Notes: generated by a model from the sequence alone, not told the origin. Numbered from the stretch's first letter, positions 26,490 through 36,421 are shown. The stretch is DNA of 64,000 nt from CAWGMT01 sp963823675 (GCA_963823675.1 CAWGMT010000009.1:744001-808000), one strand, 5' to 3'. Numbers and translations are program-made.

Positions 26490-27647
26490 ATGTCGAGCGA
26501 AGCAAACCGAATCCAACTGATCGGCGAGAAGGTCGAGGCCGGCGAGCGATTGAGCTTTGAAGACGGCCTGGCGCTGGAAGCCTCGAACGACCTCTTCGCG
26601 CTGGGCTCGATGGCCAACCTGGTCCGCGAGCGTTGCAACGGCAACTTCGGGTATTACAACGTCAACACGCACATCAACCCCACCAACGTCTGTGTTTACA
26701 CGTGCGACTTCTGTGCATTCCGGGCCGATATTGGGGAGGATCGGGCCTATGTGATGGACCGCGACCAGATCGTCGGCCGCGCCAGGCAGGCCAGCGCACG
26801 CGGCGCGACCGAGTTGCATATCGTCGGCGGGCTCCATAACAAGCTGCCTTTCGATTATTACGTTGACGTCGTGCGCTGGATCCGCGATACCGCCCCAGAG
26901 ATTCACATCAAGGCTTACACGGCCGTCGAGATCGAGTGGTTTTCCAAGATCGCCCGCCGGCCCGTGGAGGATATTCTCAGATCGCTCGTCGAGGCCGGCC
27001 TGGGCAGCTTGCCCGGCGGGGGCGCCGAGATCTTCCATCCCGAAGTTCGCGACCAGATCTGCGGCGCCAAGGCGTCAACCGAGAACTGGTTGAACGCCCA
27101 TCGGACGGCCCATCGGTTGGGTCTTCACTCCAATGCCACGATGCTCTACGGTCACATCGACCAGCCCAGGCACCGGATCGACCACCTCCTCCGGCTGCGC
27201 GCGCTTCAAGACGAGACAGGCGGGTTCCAGACCTTCATTCCACTCGCTTTCCACCCCGACAACTCCGATATGGCCCACCTGCCCAGGCCGTCAGGGGTGA
27301 TGGATCTCAAGGTCATGTCGATCAGCCGGCTGATGCTCGACAATTTCCCGCACATCAAAGCTTACTGGGTGATGCTTGGACTCAAAACGGCTCAGGTCGC
27401 TCTGTCGTTCGGGGCTGACGACATCGACGGAACCGTTGTTCACGAAAAGATTTATCACGAGGCTGGCGCCCTGACTCCTCAGGAAGTGACCGTGGCGGAA
27501 ATCCGCCGGTTGATCGAGGAGGCCGGTCGCATTCCGATTGAGCGCGACACCCTCTATCACCGCGTCGAACGCCGCGAGGGATCATGGACGACTCGCGAGC
27601 ACATCGACGTGCCGATGCCGGCGCTGGCGGTCATCACCAGGCATTGA
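26490..27647 (+). CDS. mqnE: Aminofutalosine synthase (radical SAM)
   Basis: A 385-residue radical SAM enzyme that makes 6-amino-6-deoxyfutalosine in the futalosine route to menaquinone. The [4Fe-4S] motif is CVYTCDFCAF (CxxxCxxC). Family segments include NVNTHINPTNVC, HIVGGLHNKLPFDYY, IKAYTAVEIEWFSKI, GLGSLPGGGAEIF, HSNATMLYGHID and FIPLAFHPDNSDMAHL. The start at 26490 (MSSEANRIQLIGEK) follows gagagga and gives the usual length; the upstream extension is basic and unlike the family. Confidence 0.93.
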   Translation: MSSEANRIQLIGEKVEAGERLSFEDGLALEASNDLFALGSMANLVRERCNGNFGYYNVNTHINPTNVCVYTCDFCAFRADIGEDRAYVMDRDQIVGRARQASARGATELHIVGGLHNKLPFDYYVDVVRWIRDTAPEIHIKAYTAVEIEWFSKIARRPVEDILRSLVEAGLGSLPGGGAEIFHPEVRDQICGAKASTENWLNAHRTAHRLGLHSNATMLYGHIDQPRHRIDHLLRLRALQDETGGFQTFIPLAFHPDNSDMAHLPRPSGVMDLKVMSISRLMLDNFPHIKAYWVMLGLKTAQVALSFGADDIDGTVVHEKIYHEAGALTPQEVTVAEIRRLIEEAGRIPIERDTLYHRVERREGSWTTREHIDVPMPALAVITRH

Positions 27648-27686
27648 GCTTGCGGCGTTTGTATCGTCCGATTCGGAGGCACCATC

Positions 27687-28226
27687 ATGTCACTCTTCAC
27701 CACCAGGCGAACCGACTTCAGCACGCAACTGCCATTCTTTGGTCCGGACCGACTCTACCGCCCGCCGGTGCAAGAGGGCGTCGAGATCCCTTCCCAATTA
27801 CCAAGCCACCTGGAATTGCCCGAGGAGAACGGTGAGATCGTGGAGAATTTCCGCGAACAACCTCAAGGCTATCTGCTGGACCAAGGCATCTGGCCCGTGC
27901 TCGAGTGGATTCATCCCGACCATCACTTCGCCGTCGGGCATGACTGCGGGATCTAGCTCGAGGAAAGCAAGTATCGGCTTCTCCAGCCCGATGAACGAGG
28001 TCATTACTTCATAGACCCGCTCGGAGTCAAACTCGGAGTCTGGCAGGGATTCTATTTCAACGAGACTGCCCCGTGGCTCCGCTGGTACGACACGGAGGGC
28101 GCCCTCTTACCCATTGCCGAAGAACGCGCCAACCTAGAACGTCGTCGCGCCGACGAACAACGCCGTCGCGCCGATGCACTCGCCGAGACGCTCCGCGAGC
28201 TGGGAGTCGATCCAGACAAGTTCTGA
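27687..28226 (+). pseudogene. Uma2-family (DUF820) endonuclease remnant
   Basis: The frame reads PVQEGVEIPSQLPSHLELPE, QPQGYLLDQGIWPVLEWIHP and DHHFAVGHDCGI, then a TAG at 27954. In the same frame it continues SKYRLLQPDERGHYFIDPLG, VKLGVWQGF, APWLRWYDTEGALLP and an Arg/Glu-rich coiled tail ending GVDPDKF. These are the two ends of a Uma2-type protein; the roughly 80-residue catalytic middle is missing and a stop marks the junction. It is almost certainly inactive. Confidence 0.7.
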
Positions 28227-28412
28227 GTGTCGAATCCAGGCGTTTGTCCATCATCTGATGAGCGGACGACGTTCGGCTTGACCGATCTGTTCGATGGCGC
28301 TATGATCTCGCGGCTTATCGGCCTGGGCAGTCGGCCCATTCCATTACCGCGAACCAGGTTTTCCCCCTTTTCTCGACAGGGGGCCGAAGCGCGCTCAAGG
28401 AGGAGCAAGCCC

Positions 28413-29150
28413 ATGCGCGACCACAACAAGGCGTTCTGTCGCCTGGTCGCCGAGAATCTCGACTGTCCCGATCCCGTTTTCGAGTTTGGCTCCTACCAGG
28501 TCGAGGGCCAGGAAGGATACGCCAATCTGCGAGAGCTATTCGTCGGCAGGACCTACGTCGGCTGTGACATGCGGCCCGGGCCTGGCGTCGATCGCGTCGA
28601 GGACGTCACGGCGATCGGCCTGCCCGACGGATCAGCCGGAACCGTGCTGTGCATCGAGACGTTCGAACACGTTTTCGAAGTCCAGAGAGCATTCACCGAG
28701 GTCTTCCGATTGCTACAGCCGGGGGGCGTCTTCGTCATCACCACGCCCTTGAACTTCCGGATTCATGGCTACCCTGACGATTACTGGCGGATCACGCCCA
28801 GTTGCCTCCGCAGAATGCTCTCGCCCTACGCGGCCCGGGTCTCGGGCTACCAGGGTTACCACGCGTTCCCCCATACGGTGATGGGGGTCGGAATCAAGGA
28901 GCCCGTGGGGAACGCCGCGGCGCGATTGGATAGGCTCGTCGCAGCGTACCATTCCTGGCTCGAGCGGACCGAGGCCGCCCTGCCCCTCGAGGACAAGGTG
29001 CGCCGCCGATTGTCGCGCATGTACCGTTCCAAGGGAGAGCGGCGCGCGATTGCCGAGTATTACAAGGCCGATTTCACGATCGATCTCGGTAAGGGTTTCT
29101 CGACCAGTCCCCGGCCGAGAACTTCGATTCACACCGCGGCCGCGTGCTAA
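28413..29150 (+). CDS. SAM-dependent methyltransferase (type 11)
   Basis: A 245-residue class I methyltransferase. The start at 28413 follows aaggagg nine bases upstream. It shows VFEFGSYQVEGQEGY in the place of motif I, GCDMRPGPGVDRVEDVT, LPDGSAGTVLCIETFEHVFE and LLQPGGVFVITTP. The next 100 residues (IHGYPDDYWRITPSCLRRML) are like those of methyltransferases of surface-sugar clusters. It precedes the phosphodiesterase gene by 53 bp and may be co-transcribed; the substrate is unknown. Confidence 0.8.
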   Translation: MRDHNKAFCRLVAENLDCPDPVFEFGSYQVEGQEGYANLRELFVGRTYVGCDMRPGPGVDRVEDVTAIGLPDGSAGTVLCIETFEHVFEVQRAFTEVFRLLQPGGVFVITTPLNFRIHGYPDDYWRITPSCLRRMLSPYAARVSGYQGYHAFPHTVMGVGIKEPVGNAAARLDRLVAAYHSWLERTEAALPLEDKVRRRLSRMYRSKGERRAIAEYYKADFTIDLGKGFSTSPRPRTSIHTAAAC

Positions 29151-29203
29151 GCTCGGCTTCCGGGAGATCTGGTACGCACAGCGCCGCGCTCAGGAAGGTT
29201 TCC

Positions 29204-30844
29204 ATGGCAAGAACTGTCGAACGACTGATGGTACTGGGCCTCGACGGAGCGACCTGGACCGTGCTCGACCCGATGCGCAAGCGCGGGTTGATGCCGAATC
29301 TCGACGCACTTCTGGCCCGAGCCGCTTCCGGTACGTTGCGTTCCATCATTCCGCCGGTCACGACGGCAGCCTGGACCAGCATGATGACCGGATGCGGGCC
29401 CGCTCGCCATGGCGTATTCGACCACCGTTATTACGACGCCGCCGAAGGACGCATGAAGGTCAACCACTCCGGACGCATCCGGGTGCCAACGCTCTGGCAC
29501 TTGCTCAGCGCTTCGGGCCGCTCGATCATCGCGCTCAACCTGCCTGGGCTGTATCCTCCGCTCAAGGTGCGCGGGATCGTCGTCTCGGGCATGGACGCGC
29601 CGCACCTGGAGGGGGCGCTGTCGGCTGCGCCCGAGTTCGCCGCGCAGCGCCCCACCGAAGCCCCGGGCTACGGCCTGACTTATTTCTGGAAGCGCGTGCC
29701 GCAATCGCTCGAAGAGCTGAGCACCAACGCCCACCTGACCGTCGAGAGTTTCCGCGGCCGGGCCCAGGGCGGCTTGCTCGCCGACGAGCTTGTTCCGGAT
29801 TGGTCGGTGCTCCTGGTCCAGTTCCAGAACCTCGATCCGTTTCAGCACAGGGTCTGGCCGTATCTGAATGTCGATGACACGGGTGTCAACGCCCCCGACT
29901 GGAACGCGGCGGCGGGCAGTGTGATTCGCGGACTCGACGACGCCATCGGAACGCTCTGCGAACTCGCCGACCGGCGCGGTGCCGCCGTGATGATCGTCAG
30001 CGACCACGGATTCGGGCCCTGCAAGGGCCGCATCCACGTCAATCGCATCCTGGTCAAGGCCGGCGTCGCACGCCTACCTGGATGGTCGGGCCGGATCGGG
30101 CGCCGAACCCTCCAGGCGTCCGACCACCTCCGGCTCTGGTTCCAGAAGCGCGACGACCCCGCGGCTCGCTCCGCATCGTTCGACCAGTCGATCGCTGCTC
30201 AGTATCCGTTCGACTGGAAGCGGACCCTGGCGTTCGCGCCGCATCAAGACACGGCGGCGATGGTTTATGTCAACTGCGCCGCGCGACACGGCAGCGTCAA
30301 GAACTCCGCCCCCTCGATGACCCCGCGTCAGATCGATGACGCCCGCATGGCTGCCGGCCAGGCGCTCGCGGAGGCGCGCGACCTCGACACGGGCGCGCAT
30401 CTGTTCACCAAGATCGTCGGGACCGCCGAGACCTATCACATCGACCCGGCCCGCGAAGGCTATCCGGACCTGATCGCCGTCCCCGACGACCCCTACTGGG
30501 TGCGAACCAAGCTGAGCCCGGGCCGCGCCTGGGTCGAGCCCGACCCGAAGCTGCCTGGCACGCATCGCCCCGAAGGCGTGCTCGCGCTGGCCGGCGCCGG
30601 GCTCGCAGCGGGCCGCTATCTGAACGCCGACCTGATCGACGCGACCCCGACGATCCTCGCCCTGCTCAACGCCCCGATCCCGGCGCACGTCGAAGGCAAG
30701 TCGATCGCCCACGGTCTGATCTCGACCCGTCAGGACCCCCCGGAGGGCACTCTCGAAGGCCCCCACCACCGCCCCTTCGAGTTCTCGAGCGAGGAACAGG
30801 CAATCATCGAGGAACGGCTCGCGCAGCTCGGATACCTCGAGTGA
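29204..30844 (+). CDS. Alkaline phosphatase-superfamily phosphodiesterase
   Basis: A 546-residue type I phosphodiesterase/nucleotide pyrophosphatase-like enzyme. Key parts are MVLGLDGATW (metal Asp), IIPPVTTAAWTSMMTG (nucleophile Thr), VLLVQFQNLDPFQHRVW, AAVMIVSDHGFGPCKGRIHVN (metal Asp-His) and LAGAGLAAGRYLNADLIDATPTI near the end, where the last metal ligands lie. The ATG at 29204 (MARTVERLM) follows aggaagg. No signal peptide is seen. Similar proteins sit near polysaccharide genes and their natural substrates are mostly unknown. Confidence 0.82.
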   Translation: MARTVERLMVLGLDGATWTVLDPMRKRGLMPNLDALLARAASGTLRSIIPPVTTAAWTSMMTGCGPARHGVFDHRYYDAAEGRMKVNHSGRIRVPTLWHLLSASGRSIIALNLPGLYPPLKVRGIVVSGMDAPHLEGALSAAPEFAAQRPTEAPGYGLTYFWKRVPQSLEELSTNAHLTVESFRGRAQGGLLADELVPDWSVLLVQFQNLDPFQHRVWPYLNVDDTGVNAPDWNAAAGSVIRGLDDAIGTLCELADRRGAAVMIVSDHGFGPCKGRIHVNRILVKAGVARLPGWSGRIGRRTLQASDHLRLWFQKRDDPAARSASFDQSIAAQYPFDWKRTLAFAPHQDTAAMVYVNCAARHGSVKNSAPSMTPRQIDDARMAAGQALAEARDLDTGAHLFTKIVGTAETYHIDPAREGYPDLIAVPDDPYWVRTKLSPGRAWVEPDPKLPGTHRPEGVLALAGAGLAAGRYLNADLIDATPTILALLNAPIPAHVEGKSIAHGLISTRQDPPEGTLEGPHHRPFEFSSEEQAIIEERLAQLGYLE

Positions 30845-30867
30845 TCCACTGGCCGGGAAAAGCTGGC

Positions 30868-32432
30868 AGGAAAAGGTGTCAGAAACGAATGGCACTCGGT
30901 TATTCCCCTAAGCCGCTTGCAGTAGGCGTTTGCGCGCCTTTCGTCGCGGTTCCATAAGAAACTTTTGTGCCTTCGGTCGTCGTTTGTTGCGCGCGGCTCG
31001 ACGCGGCCGGGTCGATCGCCGACCTCGTGCGCCGAAATCGCAGTGAGCATCACCTCCACCAAGTATTCCCTGACGCTGGGCGTTGCTTGTCGCAAGGCCT
31101 CCTGGAGCGCCGTCATCGTCTGAAGCGTTCCCTTGAAGCTCAACTGTCGCGGTTGCTTACCGTGCGCCTCGGCGGCCTGGGCCGCCACGCCTCGGATCAA
31201 GTTGTAAGACAGTAAATGTATCCAGATCTCCTTCTCCACCATATCAGGCGTCTTGCATCGCAGCACGTCCATTTGGAGTACGTCTTTAATTGAGCGTAAA
31301 TCTAATTCTATGTTCCATCGTTGTAGGAAAAGGTCTGCCAGCTCTTCCTTGGTGTACGCCTCCGCGTCGAGCATCGTCGTCACCAGCACCAGCTCGTTGA
31401 CTCGGAAGCCGGGCTGCTGAACCTTGAATCGCAGTTCGCGGACCTTGATCTCGCTGGGGATCTGCGCATAGGTTTCCTCGTCCATCCATTCGGGCCGCTC
31501 CGGCTTGGTCCAGGTGACAACGTGGTCCTCGACGCCCAGCCGTCGGCCGCGGCGGAAGTCGAACCTCCGGCGCTGGTGCATCCGGAACAGGCTGTCAACG
31601 TTCCGCTGCATCAGGTCCGCGATCATGAAAAACGAGGCATAACAGCGGTCCCCCAGCATGATTTCGCCTGCCTCGAGGCCATCCAGCAACGTGCGGAACA
31701 AGGCCGTCTCGCCTGTCTCCTTTCCTTTGTACGGCCCCAGCGCCAGGTCGCGAACGACACCCGTGGCCAGCGAAATGATCCCTACCATCCGAACTACGGG
31801 GAAACCCAAACCGATGCCCTGGGTGTTCGCCTGAGGGAAGGCTTGTTGGTTCTGTACGGTGTCGGGCATCGAGGCGGTCGTGCCGTCAACCAGCGAGACC
31901 TTGCGTCCCTTCCACAGCCAATCGGCGTTTGCACCGGCGTCCACTTTCTGAGCGGTCTGACGGACCAGCCGAACAATGACCCCGAGAGGGAGCCGCCGGC
32001 GTGCATCACAATAACTGTTAGTCTCCGGCGCCAAGGTTTGCGATGGTTGATGGCCAGCCAGACGATCAGCCGCGCGACCGCCGCACGACACGAGTGGTCG
32101 GGGTCGAGCACCTGGGAGAGGAACAGGCAGAGGGTCACGAAAGGTGTGTAGATGCGATCCTTGAATTTGACCCGCTCTGCCGCCAGTGCCGACCTGACCG
32201 TGTCGGCGTCGAGGATCTCGTGAAAGGGAAGGAGCTGGGACTCGCGAAGGGACTTGACCTTTTCCAGAATCCACCGTCGCGTAGTCTGGGGCATTGTCGG
32301 CCTCCTTGCCGGACAGGGTTTGGATCTTGCAAGCACCAATCCTTGTCCCAAGGAGGACGATATTTGTCTATCCCACTTCTCCGAAACAACTTACGAATTT
32401 CCGAGTGCCATTCGTTCCTGACACCTTTTCCT
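30868..32432 (-). mobile_element. IS4-family insertion sequence
   Basis: A 1565-bp element bounded by 32-bp inverted repeats at 30868-30899 and 32401-32432 that differ at one base (aggaaaaggtgtcag then a/g aacgaatggcactcgg). It carries one DDE transposase on the minus strand. No clear target duplication is visible. Its right edge supplies part of the stop codon of the neighbouring fur gene. Confidence 0.9.
30908..32294 (-). pseudogene. IS4-type transposase, two frameshifts
   Basis: ATG 32294 (MPQTTRRWILEKVKSL, aaggagg upstream) opens the N-terminal domain in one frame. Near 32035 the reading moves to a second frame with the DDE core: SLVDGTTASMPDT (Asp), IMLGDRCYASFFMIADL (Asp) and RWNIELDLRSIKDVL, the Y/R-E-K signature of IS4. 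Near 30985 it moves again to a basic C terminus (NKRRPKAQKFLMEPRRKARK) ending at the TAG at 30908. A natural protein of about 460 residues is implied. The element is either dead or carries sequencing errors. Confidence 0.85.
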
Positions 32433-32965
32433 CAAATGAAGTCCAGGCGGCGCCTTGGTGTCGAAGCGCGGCGGCACGCCGAACAGACGCCCGAAATCAC
32501 GAAGCGGTGGCCCGTGGGTTGGAAGCCCTCGGCCAAGCTGACCGAGTCACGCAGCTTGAGAATCTCGTCGTTGCGAAACTCCACGACCCGGTTGCAGGTC
32601 GTGCAGTGCAAATGATCGTGAGCCGGATAACCATAGTCGTGCTCAAACGCGCTGCGATTGGTTAGACGCAGCTCGCGAAGCAACCCGGCCTCCACCAAGA
32701 GCCGCAACGTCCGGTAAACCGTCAACCGGCTGACGTGATGCCCGGCGTCGTGGAGGTCTCGCACCAGCTCGTCGGCGTCGAAGTGCTTATGCGTATTGAA
32801 GATGTGACTCACCAGCACCCGGCGCGGCTCGGTGAGCTTCTCCCCCCGGATCTCCAGAAATGCACGGAATTTCTCGACCGGTGACTCGGAGACGGCCATC
32901 GGAGCCAGTTGATCGCGCAGAGGTTCTGCCACAGTTGCATGCCTCGGACCAGCTCTCGACTCCAC
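32432..32965 (-). CDS. Fur-family metalloregulator
   Basis: A Fur-type repressor of up to 177 residues. The winged helix reads EPRRVLVSHIFNTHKHFDAD, then HVSRLTVYRTLRLLVEAGLL. The metal/dimer part has HDYGYPAHDHLHCTTCNRVV and SGVCSACRR, with the His cluster and two CxxC pairs of the structural zinc site. GTG 32965 is the longest start; ATG 32899 (MAVSESPVEKF) is equally possible. Whether it senses iron, zinc or peroxide cannot be told. The C-terminal codons run into the IS4 end, so the last residues may differ from the original. Upstream, aatgattcgtatta resembles half of a Fur box. Confidence 0.88.
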   Translation of the reverse strand: MESRAGPRHATVAEPLRDQLAPMAVSESPVEKFRAFLEIRGEKLTEPRRVLVSHIFNTHKHFDADELVRDLHDAGHHVSRLTVYRTLRLLVEAGLLRELRLTNRSAFEHDYGYPAHDHLHCTTCNRVVEFRNDEILKLRDSVSLAEGFQPTGHRFVISGVCSACRRASTPRRRLDFI

Positions 32966-33191
32966 CCCAGGCGCGGAGCCGATTCATGACTCAGTAATAC
33001 GAATCATTCTAAGCGGCGTTGCCTCGCGATTTCCAGTCAGCGCGCCGACACCAGGAAAGCGCGCAAGAGTAACTTGCCGGCAGGGTCGTCTTTCGCCCGG
33101 CAAAAGGCGACACAGGTTCCTGAGGCGGCTAGTGTCTCGTCAACCTTCGATTGCCGGGTAGAGAACGGGAAGACCCACGGAAAGCGCGAGG

Positions 33192-33216
33192 GCGGGGTCC
33201 GGAGACCCGCGCCCAA
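33192..33216. repeat. Short intergenic palindromic repeat (REP-like)
   Basis: gcggggtccggagacccgcg has a GGGTC/GACCC-type dyad and recurs with small changes at 40282-40302 (gcggggtcaggagacccgcg) and inverted near 40151-40171. It lies between fur and the next gene. Confidence 0.5.
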
Positions 33217-33242
33217 CGGCCCGTCAGTCGAACGTTGCTGGA

Positions 33243-34196
33243 TCACCGGTGCGGCTGGTCCAGAGGCGAAAGCGGTATGACCGACTCGCCCGATGTGGTC
33301 CCAGCGGGGTTGGTGGGCGGCGGGACCGGTTGCCGCGTCGGAAATGCGCCGATCCCCGCAGCGGGCGTGCCAAAGCCCGGATTGCCACTCAAGGGAGCCA
33401 GAAGCGGCGAAGCCCCGACCGGAACGGGCGCCGCCGCCCTTGGACTGTCGATCGCGGGTTGACGGCTCAGCTTCTGCTGCAACGCCTCTAAAGCCCTATG
33501 CAAATGTCGGACCGCATGGTCGCAACCCTGAGGATTACCCGAGTACGAAAACGCATGCGCCATCAACCGGCCCATCCTGCGCTCGTATACAATAATGTGA
33601 ACATATTCAATATAATCGGTTCCGGGCGCTCCGCAGTGCCCCCTGAGCCGGTAAAGCTCACCGGACTGCACCGACTCGAAGATCGGACGAAGGTCCGCGG
33701 ATCTGACGCGGTGCACGCCTTCCGAATCGATCACCGTGCCGTCGCTGAAAATCTGGAGCGACATCGCGAACTGACTGCCGTCGTTAGATCGGCCCAGCGC
33801 AAAACGCGTCAAGACGGGATCGGCGTTCGTCACGGCCGGGCTCACCCGGGGCTTGGGAGATACGCGCGGCAGCGGCCCATTCGAGCTCACCGGCGGAGTC
33901 GCCGGCGGCGATCCGAGCGAGCCGTTGTTTGACAAGGACCCAGAATAGGAAGAGTTCGATGGCGCAGACTGAGTAAATCCCGTTGATGCGCCCGAATTGG
34001 AACTGTAGGGAAGAGACCCGTTTTGATTCGGCGCCGGCGACGTATTGCCGCTCGGGGCCGACGCACTACCGAAACGGAACAATCGACCGAAGAAACCCGA
34101 GTCGTCGGCTCTAGCGGCGGACCCGCCGAGCGTCAGGAAAAGCAGACCCGGCGCAACCACGTAGCAGAAAAGTTTTTGCGTCAATCGATGATGCAT
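33243..34196 (-). CDS. Secreted Ser/Pro-rich hypothetical protein
   Basis: A 317-residue protein starting at 34196 behind gcaaggaggtc. It has a signal peptide (FCYVVAPGLLFLTLGGSAAR then ADD). Residues about 45-125 are low-complexity Ser/Asn/Pro/Gly. A compact domain follows (about 128-240): RFALGRSNDGSQFAMSLQIF, SDGTVIDSEGVHRV, YIEYVHIIVYERRMGRL, HAVRHLHRALEALQ. The tail is again Pro/Gly-rich. The domain resembles no named family known to me. A periplasmic or surface role is inferred from the signal. Confidence 0.65.
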   Translation of the reverse strand: MHHRLTQKLFCYVVAPGLLFLTLGGSAARADDSGFFGRLFRFGSASAPSGNTSPAPNQNGSLPYSSNSGASTGFTQSAPSNSSYSGSLSNNGSLGSPPATPPVSSNGPLPRVSPKPRVSPAVTNADPVLTRFALGRSNDGSQFAMSLQIFSDGTVIDSEGVHRVRSADLRPIFESVQSGELYRLRGHCGAPGTDYIEYVHIIVYERRMGRLMAHAFSYSGNPQGCDHAVRHLHRALEALQQKLSRQPAIDSPRAAAPVPVGASPLLAPLSGNPGFGTPAAGIGAFPTRQPVPPPTNPAGTTSGESVIPLSPLDQPHR

Positions 34197-34276
34197 CGCC
34201 GACCTCCTTGCCGGTTAGCATGTTTATTTTCGAACGACCGCGTCAGGCCCACGATCCGTACTCGCAGCGCGGCCGT

Positions 34277-35833
34277 TCAGAACGAAACGACGCGATACGC
34301 TTCCTCGACGGTCGTGGTGCCTTCCATGATCTTATCGACCGCGCTCTGCTTCAAGGTTCGCATTCCCAGATCAACGGCGACACGACGCAGGACGTCCCGG
34401 GGGATCTGCTGGAAGATCAGGTCGCGCAGCTCTTCGCCGGCGACCATGACCTCGAAGATCCCCGTCCGGCCCAGGTAGCCTGTCTGGAAGCAGGCCGGGC
34501 AGCCCAGTCCGCGATGCAGACGCAAGTCGTGATGCTCGTCAGGATCGAGCTCCAGGGCCGTCAGCACCTTGGAATCGGCCGAGTAGGTCACGCGACAGTA
34601 AGGGCAGATCCGGCGGATCAGCCGCTGCGAAATGATCGCGAGTAGACTGCTGGAGAGCTGATAGCCCGGGATCCCGAAGTTATAGAGATTGCTGATCGTA
34701 CCCGGGGCATCCGACCCGTGCAGGGTGCTGAAGACGAGCACGCCGGTCAAGGCAGCACGGATGCCGATCCGCGCGGTTTCGTCATCGCGGATCTCCCCGA
34801 TCATGATGACATCGGGGTCCTGGCGGAGCATGGCCCGCAATCCCTCGCTGAAGCCCATCTCGTGGGGGCTGCTGATCTGGGTCTGGTTGACACCGGGTAT
34901 CCGGTGCTCGATCGGGTCCTCGATCGTCATCATGTTCTTCGACGGCGAGTTGATCCGCTCGAAGCAGTTATAGACGGTCGAGGTCTTGCCGGCGCCGACC
35001 GGCCCGGCGACCAGGATCGCTCCATAGGGCTGGGCGACCAAGCGGTCGACCGTCTCGGCCTGCTCCTTGGTCATGCCCAGATGAGTCAGATCCGTAACAT
35101 CCGTCAGGACTTCGTGGATCCGGATCACGATCTTCTCGCCGAAGATCGTCGGAAAGGTCGCCACTCTCAGATCGCGGGGGCGGTTATGATGCTGGATCGT
35201 GATGCGGCCGTCCTGCGAGTGCCTCCGCTCGACGATATTGAGGTTCGACACGACCTTCAGACGGCTGACGATCGGGGTCGCAATCGCCGGCTCGACGAAG
35301 AGGATATCCTGAAGCTGACCGTCGATCCGGTATCGAACCCGCAGACCGCTCTCCTGCGGATCGAAATGGATGTCCGTCCCCTGGCAGTCGCACGCGCGTT
35401 CCAGGATCAGGTTCACCAGCTCGGACAGGCTCGCCGAAACCACCTTTTCCTGCAGTTCCTTGCGCACATCGCGGTGATGCTGCGCCCGGTCGGGCGAAAG
35501 TGGCGCCACCGCGGCCGATCTCACCTCGCCGTTATCCACAGCCAGCGCGCTCAATCGCTCGAACGCCAGCAGGTTGAGCGTCTCGGGCGAGATCAAATTG
35601 AGCTCGAGGATCGCCTGGCGCAGGTCGCGGCCATGCTCCTGGCAATAGACCTGGGCCACCCGAACCAACTCGGTCGACAGAAGGCCTCTTTTGAGCAAGA
35701 CCGTCACCAGCACATCGTCGACCCGCGAAAGACCCGGCAACACAGCCTCGCCAGCCGCCGCACCCCCTGGGGATCGCTCAGCGGCGGGCGAACTTCCTGA
35801 TGGTGGTAAGGATGGAACGGGCGAAGGATCCAC
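34277..35833 (-). CDS. Type II secretion / type IV pilus assembly ATPase (GspE/PilB family)
   Basis: A hexameric motor ATPase of about 518 residues. GTG 35833 is chosen because gggag lies eight bases upstream; the frame continues further up from a TTG. It contains the N-terminal T2SSE domain (DDVLVTVLLKRGLL), DIHFDPQESGLRVRYRIDG, Walker A GPVGAGKTST, Asp box TIEDPIEHRIPGV, Walker B DVIMIGEIRDDETA, His box FSTLHGSDA and the tetracysteine CPYC...CPAC. It lies apart from other pilus or secretion genes. It could drive a type IV pilus or a type II secretion system. Confidence 0.9.
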   Translation of the reverse strand: MDPSPVPSLPPSGSSPAAERSPGGAAAGEAVLPGLSRVDDVLVTVLLKRGLLSTELVRVAQVYCQEHGRDLRQAILELNLISPETLNLLAFERLSALAVDNGEVRSAAVAPLSPDRAQHHRDVRKELQEKVVSASLSELVNLILERACDCQGTDIHFDPQESGLRVRYRIDGQLQDILFVEPAIATPIVSRLKVVSNLNIVERRHSQDGRITIQHHNRPRDLRVATFPTIFGEKIVIRIHEVLTDVTDLTHLGMTKEQAETVDRLVAQPYGAILVAGPVGAGKTSTVYNCFERINSPSKNMMTIEDPIEHRIPGVNQTQISSPHEMGFSEGLRAMLRQDPDVIMIGEIRDDETARIGIRAALTGVLVFSTLHGSDAPGTISNLYNFGIPGYQLSSSLLAIISQRLIRRICPYCRVTYSADSKVLTALELDPDEHHDLRLHRGLGCPACFQTGYLGRTGIFEVMVAGEELRDLIFQQIPRDVLRRVAVDLGMRTLKQSAVDKIMEGTTTVEEAYRVVSF

Positions 35834-36136
35834 GGTGGAACTCCCCTCGTAATGCGATTCGCCCCTCGGCGACCCGCCGGGAGCCGAACTCAAATTCCCA
35901 GTTGTACGCCTGTGTATCGACCGTCGATTCGGCTGGGCAGTCTGTCATCAAACCATCGTAGCGCGTATTGTTTCCCAATTTCACCGCGTTGCCAAGGAGC
36001 TTCCGGAACAGCGCCCCTTTTTTCCCGTGGAACGAGAACGGCCGGCGTCGGGAACCGCGTATCGGATCCCCACGCCGGCCAGTCAGATTCCTCGCACACA
36101 TTCAACGAGGGCGGTCGCGAATGATTGGTTGATTCG

Positions 36137-36421
36137 CTACCAGCCCAGAAGCTCGTCGAGCAGGCGGTCAACCGCCACGTCGAGCTTCTCCGGTGATTCA
36201 TAGGATCCGGCGGAGATCTGCCGACGAATCTCGTCGACTTTCTCGTGGCGGATCTCTGGCAACTGGCCGATACCGTCGAGCATCTGACCTAGCGGAGAGA
36301 TCTCGACATGGTCGCGTGGCGATCCGGCATGTACCGTCTGACCGGCATCCAGGCTATATGCAGCCAGTCGCGGGTAAATGGGTTGAGGGCCTTGAGTACC
36401 CCCCGCGCCAAAAATTTCCAT
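36137..36421 (-). CDS. flgM: Anti-sigma-28 factor FlgM
   Basis: A 94-residue protein, the size of FlgM, with gggagg upstream of ATG 36421. The C-terminal half EIRHEKVDEIRRQISAGSY followed by KLDVAVDRLLDELL is the helix pair by which FlgM holds the flagellar sigma factor FliA. The N-terminal half is flexible, as in the family. No other flagellar gene lies in the window. Presence suggests a motile stage. Confidence 0.85.
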   Translation of the reverse strand: MEIFGAGGTQGPQPIYPRLAAYSLDAGQTVHAGSPRDHVEISPLGQMLDGIGQLPEIRHEKVDEIRRQISAGSYESPEKLDVAVDRLLDELLGW

